Part shown: piece after piece, positions 18,139 through 26,187 of the stretch
How positions within the stretch are numbered: the stretch's first letter is position 1
Layout: each line of letters opens with the position of its first letter
Source: CAVRUD01 sp963849635
GTDB taxonomy: Bacteria > Chloroflexota > Chloroflexia > Thermomicrobiales > UBA6265
Assembly: GCA_963849635.1 (NCBI GenBank)
Contig: CAWKIA010000022.1
Span: forward strand, 124,001-188,000
Reading direction: 5' to 3'
DNA: 64,000 bases
Notes under the pieces: model-generated
Database searches by the model: none
Told to the model about the DNA's origin: nothing
The model's input: the letters and a program-made list of their open reading frames with translations, nothing else
Position numbers and translations under genes: made by a program

Positions 18139-19155
18139 ATGGAGACAGACAACGGTGCGGGCGCCTCGCCGATCTCAACGGGGCATCTGCCAGCGCCCGA
18201 CGACGTGCGGACCCTGGTCGACGCGGCGCATGCCAGGTTCAAGGTGAATGACCAGGGTCAGAACGCCTCCCACTATCCGGCGCTTGCGCTCGTACCGCGA
18301 GATCTATTCGGTCTGTGCGTGGCCGGCATCGACGGGGGCGTCTATGCCAGCGGTGACGCCGAGGTCCCCTTCACCATCATGAGCGTGGCCAAGCCGTTCG
18401 TCTTCGCCCTGGTCTGCCAGGCGATCGGGGCCGAGGAGGCACACGGGAAGCTCGGGGCCAACGCGACCGGATTTCCGTTCGACGCGGTCATGCCGATCGA
18501 ACTGAACCCGAACGGGCGGACCAATCCGATGGTCAACACTGGCGCCCTGGCGACGGTGAGCCTGGCACCGGGCGGGACGGCAAAAGAGAAATGGCGCTTC
18601 ATCCACGACGGGCTCTCGCGGTTCGCCGGCCGGTCCCTCGCCCTGAACGACGAGATCTACGCCTCCGCCACGGCCTCCAACCACCGAAACCGCGGGCTTG
18701 CTCGCTTCCTCTTCGGCATCGACCGGCTCTACTTCGAGCCCGAGGCGACGACCGATGTTTATACCCGGCACTCCTCGCTCGATGTGACGGCCCGGGACCT
18801 CGCGGTCATGGGCGCGACCCTGGCCAACGGTGGGGTAAACCCGGTTACGGCGGACCGCGTGATCGACGCCGATCTCTGCCAGCCTGTCCTCGCCGTGATG
18901 GCCACCGCCGGCCTCTACGAGACGTCGGGCGATTGGCTTTGGCGTGTGGGCCTGCCGGCGAAGAGCGGCGTCGGCGGCGGGATCGTCACAGTCGCTCCCG
19001 GCAAGGGCGGCTTCGGTGCGTTTGCCCCGCCGCTCGACGTGGCCGGAAACAGCGTGCGGGGCCAGCTCGCCGCGCGCTTTCTCTCCGAGCGCCTCGGATT
19101 GAGTCTGTTCGCGTCCGCGCCAGGCAAATCCGACGCGCCGGCCAGCCCACGATAG
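18139..19155 (+). CDS. glsA: Glutaminase
   Basis: This is a serine-dependent glutaminase (beta-lactamase fold) converting glutamine to glutamate and ammonia in the cytoplasm. The 338-residue product has the SxxK pair in FTIMSVAKPFVFAL, the substrate motif NPMVNTGALATVSL, NHRNRGLARFLFG and the C-terminal glycine-rich turn KSGVGGGIVTVAPGKGGFG; all key stretches are intact. The ATG follows GAAGGGCGGG. It is 19 nt after the GAP-family gene and 13 nt before the GltS-like gene, so these three form a tight operon. Pairing with a glutamate symporter makes glutamate supply the clear theme. Confidence 0.92.
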   Translation: METDNGAGASPISTGHLPAPDDVRTLVDAAHARFKVNDQGQNASHYPALALVPRDLFGLCVAGIDGGVYASGDAEVPFTIMSVAKPFVFALVCQAIGAEEAHGKLGANATGFPFDAVMPIELNPNGRTNPMVNTGALATVSLAPGGTAKEKWRFIHDGLSRFAGRSLALNDEIYASATASNHRNRGLARFLFGIDRLYFEPEATTDVYTRHSSLDVTARDLAVMGATLANGGVNPVTADRVIDADLCQPVLAVMATAGLYETSGDWLWRVGLPAKSGVGGGIVTVAPGKGGFGAFAPPLDVAGNSVRGQLAARFLSERLGLSLFASAPGKSDAPASPR

Positions 19156-19168
19156 GAGACGACGGACG

Positions 19169-20542
19169 ATGTTCAGCGCGACCGAGTTCGGAACAGGGCT
19201 CATAGTCCTCTCGTTGGTCTTCGCTACGGCCGCGTTGATCCGCCGGTGGACGAGGCCGCTCCGAGCCCTGTTTATCCCCACCGCCGTGATAGGAGGGTTC
19301 GTCGCGCTCGCCCTTGGTCCAGAGGGAGTCGGGCAGTTCAACGACGGGAACGGCATCTTCTCGGTCGAGACGTTCGCCGTCTGGACCTCGCTCCCGGGGT
19401 TGTTGATCAACGTGATGTGCGCCTCGCTCCTGTTGGGGGAGCGACTGCCGCCCCTGAAGCAGATCTGGGCGATCTCCGGTCCCCACGTCATCATGGGCGG
19501 CGCCATGTCGGCCGGGCAGTTCGCGGTTGGCGGGATCTTGACGTTGCTGGTGCTCGAACCCGTCTTCGACTTCAGCGACAAGGCGGGCGCACTGATCGAG
19601 ATGTCGTTCGCCGGCGGTCACGGTACGCTGGCCGGGCTGACCCCTGTGCTCGAGGAGTACAACGCCGAGGAGCTCCTAGAGGTCGGCCTCGGTCTGGCGA
19701 CGATTGGGATGGTCACCGGCATCGTCATCGGGACGATGCTGGTCAACTACGCGATCAAGTCCCCCTCGATCTCCATCGCCCGGGACAACCCGACCAGCCC
19801 CAACGAAGACCTCGACATCGATCACCACATGCCGGGGCCCGACGACGATCTGCTGGACGAGAACCGCGGCATGACCCAGGTCACCGCGGCGGCCGTCTTC
19901 CTCGGCGTTTCGATCGCCGTGGGTATCGGGCTGCTCGAGCTCTTCCGCTGGGTGTTCGGCCTGTTCGGGTCGAACTTCTTCGAGATGTTCCCGCTCTTTC
20001 CCTTCACGATCATCGGCGGCGTGCTCGTTCAGCTCGCCGCGGTGCGGTTTGACTTCGAGTGGGCGGTCAACCGCACGGCCGTCGAGGGGCTCGGTGGGCT
20101 GGCGGTCGATGGAATCGTCATCTGCGCGATCGGCACCCTGTCGCTGGCCGCCCTCGGCGACAACCTCGGTCCGTTGGTCATCCTGGCGGCCGCGTCGGTG
20201 GCGTGGAGCGTCTTCGTCGCGATGGTGATCGGCAGGAGGCTCTTCACGAAGGACTGGTTCGAGCATTCCATCGCGGAGTTTGGTGAGTCGCAGGGGAACG
20301 TGGCGACCGGCTTCGTCATGGTCGACATGGTGGATCCGGCGCGCGTAACCGACGTCGTTCGCGGATACGGCTATCGCCAACTGCTTACTCGGCCGTTGCT
20401 TGGCGGCGGATTCATCACGGCCCTGTCTGTGCCGCTCATCGACGTGCTCGGTCTGACGACCTTCACAATCGCAGCGGTGGTGGTCACCCTGGCGATGACC
20501 GTCTGGGGCATCCTGCGGGCGGCGAAGGTTCGCAACATCTGA
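19169..20542 (+). CDS. gltS: GltS-type sodium/glutamate symporter
   Basis: This is a 457-residue multi-pass transporter of the glutamate:Na+ symporter family. Matching features are the two re-entrant-loop-like motifs GGAMSAGQFAVGGIL and SFAGGHGTLAGLTPVLEEY in the first half and the related TGFVMVDMVDPARVTDV, then PLLGGGFITALSVPLID, in the second. A cytoplasmic polar loop (NPTSPNEDLDIDHHMPGPDD) divides the halves. The ATG has AGGAGACGACGGACG upstream. Its position 13 nt downstream of glutaminase supports glutamate as substrate, though some family members carry other acidic compounds. Confidence 0.88.
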   Translation: MFSATEFGTGLIVLSLVFATAALIRRWTRPLRALFIPTAVIGGFVALALGPEGVGQFNDGNGIFSVETFAVWTSLPGLLINVMCASLLLGERLPPLKQIWAISGPHVIMGGAMSAGQFAVGGILTLLVLEPVFDFSDKAGALIEMSFAGGHGTLAGLTPVLEEYNAEELLEVGLGLATIGMVTGIVIGTMLVNYAIKSPSISIARDNPTSPNEDLDIDHHMPGPDDDLLDENRGMTQVTAAAVFLGVSIAVGIGLLELFRWVFGLFGSNFFEMFPLFPFTIIGGVLVQLAAVRFDFEWAVNRTAVEGLGGLAVDGIVICAIGTLSLAALGDNLGPLVILAAASVAWSVFVAMVIGRRLFTKDWFEHSIAEFGESQGNVATGFVMVDMVDPARVTDVVRGYGYRQLLTRPLLGGGFITALSVPLIDVLGLTTFTIAAVVVTLAMTVWGILRAAKVRNI

Positions 20543-20591
20543 CACGAAAGCTCGTGTGCGTATCGCAGTCTGATGGATTGGGCAAAGGTCA

Positions 20592-21473
20592 ATGTCGGAG
20601 GATTTCGAGGAGCAATTAACCGAGACCTTCGACAGCCTCGTCGCGCTCGGCATCGGCCTCGTCGAATTCGCCGTCGTCGTCGTTATCGCTCGCCTCATCC
20701 ATCGGTTCGTTCGCAACTGGCTTTTACAGCGCATCGATTCACCGGATGTCTCCAGCAGCAGCCACACCGCGATCAGCGTCCTGACCACGGTGGTCGTGAG
20801 CATGGCCGGCGCGACCGTGCTCTTGGCGCTCTGGGGGGTTACCTGGTCCGGGATTCTCGCGGCGATCAGCATCGGCACACTCGGCATCCTGCTCGGGGTG
20901 CAGGATGTCCTTAAGAGCCTGATCGGCGGAATTTTCCTCCTGATCGAGAAGCCGTACTCGATCGGCGACCGGATCCAGGTCCGCGACGTCACCGGCCGGG
21001 TGATCGGGATCGAGCTGCGGACGACGGTTATCCGCTCGGACGGCGGTCACCGGATCGTCGCGCCCAACTCGATCGTTTTCACGGACACGATGACCAACTA
21101 CAGCCTCCGGCGTGAGATTCGGACCAATCTGATCCTCGCGGGCATCAGCGGCGAGCCGGCCCAAGCCCGGGCGGCGATCGCGAAGGAGGTTGCCGGCATC
21201 GACGGCGTCGAGGAGCCGGTCGAGGTCCGTATTCGGCAGCGCCGATCGTCGCTGCGAGCGCCATTGCGTGAGGGAATCGCCGGGACGGCAACGGAAGGTC
21301 GGGCGGCGGCCTGGGCACACGAGGCGTGGATCAGTTGGCAGGGCGGGGGTGAGCAGGAGGTTCAGGCGGCGGTCGTGGAGCACCTGCATGGGCTCTATCC
21401 GCGGGCGAAGGTGCGTGCCCGAAGTGTCAAGGGGACCGTTGTCAATCAGTCTGTGCTGGAGAAGCAAGTCTAG
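20592..21473 (+). CDS. MscS-family mechanosensitive channel
   Basis: A small-conductance mechanosensitive channel of 293 residues that releases solutes on osmotic down-shock. It has membrane helices in residues 15-110, the pore helix TM3 region GTLGILLGVQDVLKSLIGG followed by IEKPYSIGDRIQV, and a beta domain (GRVIGIELRTTVIRSDGG, then IVAPNS). The C-terminal alpha/beta part carries more charged residues than usual. It starts 49 nt after the GltS-like gene on the same strand and could share its transcript. The length is typical of simple MscS proteins. Confidence 0.88.
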   Translation: MSEDFEEQLTETFDSLVALGIGLVEFAVVVVIARLIHRFVRNWLLQRIDSPDVSSSSHTAISVLTTVVVSMAGATVLLALWGVTWSGILAAISIGTLGILLGVQDVLKSLIGGIFLLIEKPYSIGDRIQVRDVTGRVIGIELRTTVIRSDGGHRIVAPNSIVFTDTMTNYSLRREIRTNLILAGISGEPAQARAAIAKEVAGIDGVEEPVEVRIRQRRSSLRAPLREGIAGTATEGRAAAWAHEAWISWQGGGEQEVQAAVVEHLHGLYPRAKVRARSVKGTVVNQSVLEKQV

Positions 21474-21530
21474 GCCGCGTATTTCGCCGTACCGGTGGTC
21501 AACCGTCCGGCCGCTTACACCTGAGAATTG

Positions 21531-21542
21531 CACCTTTTGGCC
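21531..21542 (+). promoter_or_regulatory. Intergenic motif core CACCTTTTGGCC, copy 3
   Basis: Twelve bases identical to the core at 7515 and 12623, lying 96 nt upstream of the next start. Flanks differ from the other two copies. Confidence 0.35.
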
Positions 21543-21638
21543 ACTGCCTTTCCCTTGTCGACTCGCGACGATCGGAACTGGCCACACCGCGCGCCAGCAC
21601 AAGATAAGAAGGTCTCCGCTGGGGTTATGGAGGGAGTG

Positions 21639-22258
21639 ATGTCCAGCAGAATGGATGGGGTCGTGCGGCAAGGGATACCCTAGCGACGGGGCATCCCTGG
21701 TGGCTGGTCCTAGTTGAAGGCATCATCGTGATCGCGATCGGGCTGTTCCTGACCGTCCAGCCGGACGCGGCCCGGTCGACCATGCGCGGGCTGATCGGGG
21801 CCTTCTTGATCTTCAGCAGCGTGCTCGCGATCTTCTCGGAGTTGCGCCCGGCCACGCGCAACCTGCCGATGGCGCCGTACCGCCTGCTGCGCGGCGGAGT
21901 TGGCCTCCTGACCGGGCTGGTGGTCGTGCTGCAACCGGTCTTCGACTACGTCGACGCCGACGCGGCGCGGACGATCCTGGCGGTCGGCCTGGCGCTGTGG
22001 GGCCTGATCGGGCTCTATGCGGCCTTCGCGACGCACGACGAGGGTGGGCTGCGCTGGAACACCGTCATCCTGAGCGGGGTGAGCATCGCCTTTGCCGTCA
22101 TGCTCTTCGGCACCTCCGCCGGTGACAACCCATTCGTCAGGCCGGTCGGGATCGTCGCGATGATCATCGGTGCGATCCTGCTTGCCTACGCCTACGTCCT
22201 GCACCGGAGCAGCCGAGTACCGAGCGAGCAACCGAGCCTGGATATGACAGTGCCGTAG
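21639..22258 (+). CDS. HdeD/DUF308-family membrane protein, one frameshift
   Basis: A six-helix membrane protein of about 205 residues resembling HdeD acid-resistance proteins (DUF308). The start is set by GGAGG (21629-21633) before ATG 21639, giving MSSRMDGVVRQ. After a one-base shift about 21665-21680 the family motif HPWWLVLVEGIIVIAIGLFL is read, then the repeated helix pattern to SLDMTVP. The intact main frame alone begins only at 21728 and would lack the first helix. HdeD proteins protect the periplasm in acid in enteric bacteria; here only the fold is supported. Confidence 0.75.
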
Positions 22259-22314
22259 ATGGCGGCGGTGGTGGATGGTTCGGGTTTGGAGGCCCCGCCG
22301 CAGGGAGAATGACG

Positions 22315-22596
22315 ATGGCGCTGCTTATGGCGATTACCTATCCAGAATCGGATCGGGCCCGACAGGCGATGGAGTCGGTGAATTGGCTCGACTTCGACCG
22401 CCTGGTCCATGTCAAGGATGCCTGTTGGATCGCACACGACCAGGAAGGTCTGAAGGTCTACACGAGGCGCCGAGCCGTCATGGGAAAGGCGGCCATCGGC
22501 GGCGCGCTCGGTTACCTGGTCGGCTCGATCTTCTTCCTTCCGGTAGTTGGCCTGGCCACCGGCGCGGCGATGGGTATGGTCAATGCGCGGCAGAAA
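22315..22596 (+). pseudogene. DUF1269 protein, N-terminal half only
   Basis: MALLMAITYPESDRARQAME, then DACWIAHDQEGLKVYTRR and the glycine-rich membrane hairpin VMGKAAIGGALGYLVGSIFF match the N-terminal half of DUF1269 proteins. After about residue 94 (VNARQK) the remaining family motifs (GIDDxFI, TPDK) are missing, and the frame simply runs on, open, into the next gene. AGGGAGA precedes the ATG at 22315. The run-on is unlikely to be a true fusion, because the next gene has its own ribosome site. Confidence 0.55.
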
Positions 22597-22755
22597 GCGA
22601 CCGTCGCGGGCGGCTCGACTCCGGGTGGTCGCGGCGCTATAGTGCCCGCACGGTCGTCGAGACGCCGCATACCTCGCCAGAGGTTGCTCCAGCGCCTGGT
22701 CGGCCGGTTTGGAGTCGGCGCGGCACGATGGGGGCCGCCAGCCGGACGGAGGTGC

Positions 22756-23265
22756 ATGGTGCGGCTCGAGCCATTGTGCCGGATCTCGCTGCGGTACCGC
22801 GACGCGAGTTGGCACCGACCGTATGGCGCGCGCGGCGGCGACGAGGAGGCCGCCGGCTTCGGCCACGGCGACGGCACCGTCAGCGGCGAGATCGAGGGGC
22901 AGGTCGTCTGGGCGAACGCGCCGCGCCGCCGGCAAGACGGCGTCTGGACGCCGAACCTGCGCGGCATGATCCGCGCTCGGGACGGGAGCGAGTTGCTCGT
23001 CTCAGTCCACGGCCAGAGCGTCGACGAGGCGGCGCCCGGTCGCCGGCGGGCCATCCTCGCGCGCGTCGAGGTGACGACCGAGGCGGAGCCGTATCGCTGG
23101 CTGAACACGTGCTTCCTGGTCGGCGAAGGCGAGATCGACGAGGCGCGCGAGGACTGGTGGCTCGACGTCTCCGTCTGCGTGCACGAGCAGGCGCAAGGGC
23201 CACCGGCGCTCGGCGCCGAACCGCCCGCACGGTTCCGCCACCGCGGCGCCGCCGGCGCGTCCTGA
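22756..23265 (+). CDS. DUF3237-family protein
   Basis: A soluble protein of 169 residues starting MVRLEPLCRISLRYRDASW, with GTVSGEIEGQVVWANAPRR, DGVWTPNLRGMIRARDG and YRWLNTCFLVGEGEIDEA, the beta-barrel pattern of DUF3237. The function of the family is unknown. GGAGG at 22748-22752 lies only 3 nt before the ATG, which is short but supports an independent start. The frame continues without stop from the DUF1269 fragment upstream. The C-terminus is Ala/Pro/Arg-rich and probably disordered. Confidence 0.65.
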   Translation: MVRLEPLCRISLRYRDASWHRPYGARGGDEEAAGFGHGDGTVSGEIEGQVVWANAPRRRQDGVWTPNLRGMIRARDGSELLVSVHGQSVDEAAPGRRRAILARVEVTTEAEPYRWLNTCFLVGEGEIDEAREDWWLDVSVCVHEQAQGPPALGAEPPARFRHRGAAGAS

Positions 23266-23521
23266 CCGCCGCACGGCTGCTCGTTCCCACCCCCGCTCAC
23301 CCGGACCTGGTCAGGCAGGAGCCCCCAGTCAACGGGGCGGAGGTGTTCGCCGCTGAGGTTCTCCCCCAGGTGGCACCGGCGGCCGCCTGAGCCCGCCGGC
23401 GCATCGCCTGCGGCGAACCGCGCCGGGTGCCGCCCGCGCGGGTGGTCAATCGGCCACCGATCTTCCCCATCAGTTGCTCGGATGTCATGGCTATGTTGCC
23501 GAAAGCCCGGAGAGACGGCCG

Positions 23522-23757
23522 ATGGACGACCGTGGCTATGACGGCAGCGAACCGGGGGATCTTGCCTGGCCGTGGGACTGGGGTTCTCGGAGCGGGATTG
23601 GATCATCACCGTGTGCTTCGTGGCGTTCCTCGTGTTCCTTGCCAAATGGCCAGGCGGGGGAGCGGGGGCAGCGCCGGTAGCCAGCGAGAACGCGGACGTG
23701 CCGTTATCCTCCTCGAGGTGGGGGATGAGCTCGGCGAGGCGAGCGTGCAGGTATTAG
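23522..23757 (+). CDS. Small single-pass membrane protein, probable frameshift
   Basis: Starting at ATG 23522, with GGAGAG upstream, the sequence reads MDDRGYDGSEPGDLAWPWDW. After a probable one-base shift near 23580 it continues FSERDWIITVCFVAFLVFLA and KWPGG, a single hydrophobic helix with a flanking Lys. Further on, coding-like text passes into another frame again (VILLEVGDELGEASVQVLAL). No family is recognised. It may be a short membrane peptide gene or the front of a larger damaged gene. Confidence 0.35.
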
Positions 23758-24164
23758 CCCTGGTCAAGGTCGAGGCGGACCTTGCAGGAGCGGGAATCGT
23801 CACCCCTGATGGGTGGGGTGTCTACCAGTGTCTACCAGGGTGGTGTTTTCGAAATCGGCGACGCAGACGACCCTGGAGGGCTTCCACGACGTCGCCTTCG
23901 CGTTGCCGGCCCTGCAGGCGGCGCTGCCGCTGCTGCGGGTGCTGCGGGTGCTCTGAAAAGTGCATAATACAGGCTCTAGCCGAAGCCTCCGCTGCTTTAG
24001 GTGGAGCCCGTCACGGTTGCAACCGCGCGAACCATCGTATCCAGGTTGCGCCTGTACGAGGACCATCGATCAGATCATCGCTCGGGATCGGAGCTCGCAC
24101 GTCGCCTGCCTTCTGTCATGCCAAAGCGTGCCAGGCTGAAGTCGGTCCATGCTCGTGCCGCTCG
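23758..24164 (+). other. Region with shreds of coding-like sequence, no intact gene
   Basis: Codon pattern suggests former coding sequence on the plus strand (for example VKVEADLAGAGIVTPDG near 23770, and TTLEGFHDVAFALPALQA ending in TGA at 23954). These pieces are in different frames and have no start. A perfect 10-bp direct repeat TGTCTACCAG occurs twice at 23819-23838. No function can be named. Confidence 0.3.
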
Positions 24165-24314
24165 TCACCGTCGCGCGATCCGCTTGATCCACCGCCAGAT
24201 GTCCCCTCCCGCCTCCCACATGACGCCCGCCGCGACCTCGCGGGCGACGTAAAGCGCTGCAAGGACCACCACGCACCCGGCGAACGCCGGCGTCCCCGGA
24301 TCCGGGATACCCAT
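24165..24314 (-). CDS. 49-residue hypothetical small protein
   Basis: A short reading frame beginning MGIPDPGTPAFAGCVVVLAA with a hydrophobic N-terminal half, ending in a Trp/Lys/Arg-rich tail (WEAGGDIWRWIKRIARR). The unusually good AGGAGGA 6 nt upstream of the ATG is the main evidence that it is translated. It begins 13 nt after the stop of the next gene on the same strand, so the two look like a bicistronic unit. The pattern of hydrophobic helix plus cationic, Trp-containing tail suits membrane association. No homologue is recognised. Confidence 0.5.
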   Translation of the reverse strand: MGIPDPGTPAFAGCVVVLAALYVAREVAAGVMWEAGGDIWRWIKRIARR

Positions 24315-24327
24315 CGGGTCCTCCTCG

Positions 24328-24564
24328 TCAGTTCTTTCGGAGATCGGTCGCCCCGCTCGTTTCGAGCATGCACACGCACAGCGCCGCCGCGGCCATGGCC
24401 TGGCGACGCAACTCCGACAGCATCAAGTCGTCCCCAAGCGGAAGGATTGGGGACGACCTTCGGGTTCCGAGCGCGCTAGCGGTCCTGGCGAGGTAGCCGG
24501 AGGCGACGATGAGCGCTTCGGTCTCCTGCGCGGTCGGGATCGGGAACACAGCATTTGGGTCCAT
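24328..24564 (-). CDS. 78-residue hypothetical small protein
   Basis: This reading frame starts MDPNAVFPIPTAQETEALIV and ends AMAAAALCVCMLETSGATDL then RKN. It is mostly helical with a short hydrophobic Ala/Cys stretch near the C-terminus. There is no strong Shine-Dalgarno at the ATG, so the start is uncertain. Support comes from its tight spacing to the well-initiated 49-residue gene downstream. Such paired tiny genes are frequent in phage-derived segments, but nothing else phage-like is seen nearby. Confidence 0.4.
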   Translation of the reverse strand: MDPNAVFPIPTAQETEALIVASGYLARTASALGTRRSSPILPLGDDLMLSELRRQAMAAAALCVCMLETSGATDLRKN

Positions 24565-25114
24565 GGCGGAAAGTCAGTCTGTCGACATGATCCATCGGCC
24601 ACGCATCGTCAAGAGATGAACGTCCCGGCACTCAAGGCTCAACACTGGCGCGTCGGTGTCATAGTCGGCCGCGGGGGCAAGAGCCTCGTTGCGGTCGGCT
24701 CAGCGCAACGTCCCAAGTGCACGGTTGTGTTCAGTTCGTTTCTTTGAAGGCATGTTCGACGGTATGATGAGGTCAGCCGGGCTGCTCCTATATTTCAGTC
24801 CGCTGCCTCTCCAACCATCCCGGCGGAGAGTTCATGGTCAGTCCACCGAAGCACGAGTAGCGATGGATTGTGGACACAACCACGACGGTTACGCCCACGC
24901 ACATCCACCCCGTCGGGGCCGCTCACCGCACACCGGACGAGGAACACTAGAAATCGGACCGGGAACGAGTCCTTCCATCTGGAGCATGAAAAGGTCCACG
25001 GACCATGGCCATGGATCTGGGTCCGGCTTGGCGACGTCCTGTGCGGCCAAGGCTCCAGAATGGAATAATGCCTGGACATTCGGTTGAACAGCCCCACGCT
25101 TCCGGAGGTTGTAA
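24565..25114. other. Gap without recognisable gene
   Basis: In 550 bp upstream of the sugar-nucleotide enzyme no frame gives a convincing protein on either strand. It is the natural place for the promoter of the 25-39 kb operon, but no confident -35/-10 pair was found. The Shine-Dalgarno GGAGG at 25104-25108 serves the next gene. Confidence 0.5.
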
Positions 25115-26080
25115 TTGCGCGCATTGGTCTCCGGCGGTAGTGGCTTCATCGGCAGTCATCTCGTGGACACGCTCCTCGCCGATGGGGATGAAGTCACCGT
25201 CGTCGACAATTTTCTCACCGGCCGCCGTCAGAATCTCGCGCATGCAATAGGCAATCCTGGCCTGACCCTGATCGAAGCCGACGTCGTTGATCCACTCCTG
25301 CCGACGCTCCTCGATGGACCGTACGATCTGATCTTTCACTTGGCCAGCCCGGCCAGCCCTGTCGGGTACCAACGGCACCCGCTCGAAACGTTGCGTGCCA
25401 ATTCGGTCGGGACCGACCACCTGCTTGCGGTCGCGCGGCGCGATGGCGCCCGCTTCTTGTTAGCCTCGACCTCCGAGGTCTACGGCGACCCCCTCGTTCA
25501 CCCCCAGGTCGAGACCTACTGGGGCAATGTCAACTCGGTCGGCCCGCGCTCCTGCTACGACGAAGGGAAGCGCTACGCCGAGAGCCTGGCCGTCAACTAC
25601 GCCGACGTCTACGGGGTCGACATCCGTATCGCCCGGATCTTCAACACCTACGGGCCCCGGTCGGCCCCGCTAGACGGCCGTTTGATCCCCAACCTCTGCG
25701 TCCAGGCCCTCGCGGGCCGCCCACTCACCATCCACGGCGATGGCACCCAGACGCGGTCGTTCTGCTACGTCGACGACCTGACGCGAGGCCTCACTGCACT
25801 GATGAAACGCGACGGCCTGGCAGGCGAGATCGTCAATCTGGGCAATCCTGACGAGCTGCAGGTCCTGGCTATCGCCAAGGCGGTCCTCGCCGCGGCGGGC
25901 AGCCAGTCGGCGATTGAATTCGTACCGCGTCCTCCGGAAGATCCCGCACGCCGGCGCCCAGACATTTCCAAAGCGCGGCGCCTCCTCGGATGGCAGCCGA
26001 ACATTGACTTGGACACCGGCCTGGCAAACACACTCGCGTTCTTCCATAGCGAAATGACCCATTTGGTTCAGACACGGTAG
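25115..26080 (+). CDS. UDP-glucuronate decarboxylase-like NAD-dependent sugar epimerase/dehydratase
   Basis: A 321-residue short-chain dehydrogenase of the extended type. The NAD-binding motif is GGSGFIGSH (residues 7-15), the active-site pair is Y148/K152 within SCYDEGKRYAE, typical of UDP-xylose synthases, and RIFNTYGPR and CYVDDLTRGL follow. The usual product would be UDP-xylose from UDP-glucuronate, though relatives make other 4-keto or epimerised sugars. It acts in the cytoplasm. It starts at TTG, 6 nt after a clear GGAGG. It lies 107 nt upstream of the eight-gene ligase array and probably supplies a sugar nucleotide to the same surface-glycan pathway. Confidence 0.85.
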   Translation: MRALVSGGSGFIGSHLVDTLLADGDEVTVVDNFLTGRRQNLAHAIGNPGLTLIEADVVDPLLPTLLDGPYDLIFHLASPASPVGYQRHPLETLRANSVGTDHLLAVARRDGARFLLASTSEVYGDPLVHPQVETYWGNVNSVGPRSCYDEGKRYAESLAVNYADVYGVDIRIARIFNTYGPRSAPLDGRLIPNLCVQALAGRPLTIHGDGTQTRSFCYVDDLTRGLTALMKRDGLAGEIVNLGNPDELQVLAIAKAVLAAAGSQSAIEFVPRPPEDPARRRPDISKARRLLGWQPNIDLDTGLANTLAFFHSEMTHLVQTR

Positions 26081-26187
26081 GAATAATGTCGAGCCCTACT
26101 GGGACGGATCTGGTTGTCCAGGCAGGACCGGCGTGAGATGATCCGCCGGATCCATGAAAAGTGTGGCCGAATGCACGCGGAGGGTGG

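Noticed and set aside
10318..20992. Long antisense open frames (for example minus 10318-12570, minus 13609-14475, minus 19676-20992)
   Set aside because: They mirror well-supported plus-strand genes, consist of Arg/Pro/Asp/Gly-rich low-complexity text and have no family motifs; they are by-products of high GC.
22309..23265. A DUF1269-DUF3237 fusion protein
   Set aside because: The frame is open throughout, but the junction is low-complexity text, DUF1269 is truncated, and GGAGG precedes the ATG at 22756, so two genes are more likely.
23819..23838. Attachment-site-like direct repeat TGTCTACCAG x2
   Set aside because: The copies are directly adjacent, only 10 bp long, and no integrase or tRNA is nearby; a simple slippage duplication is enough.
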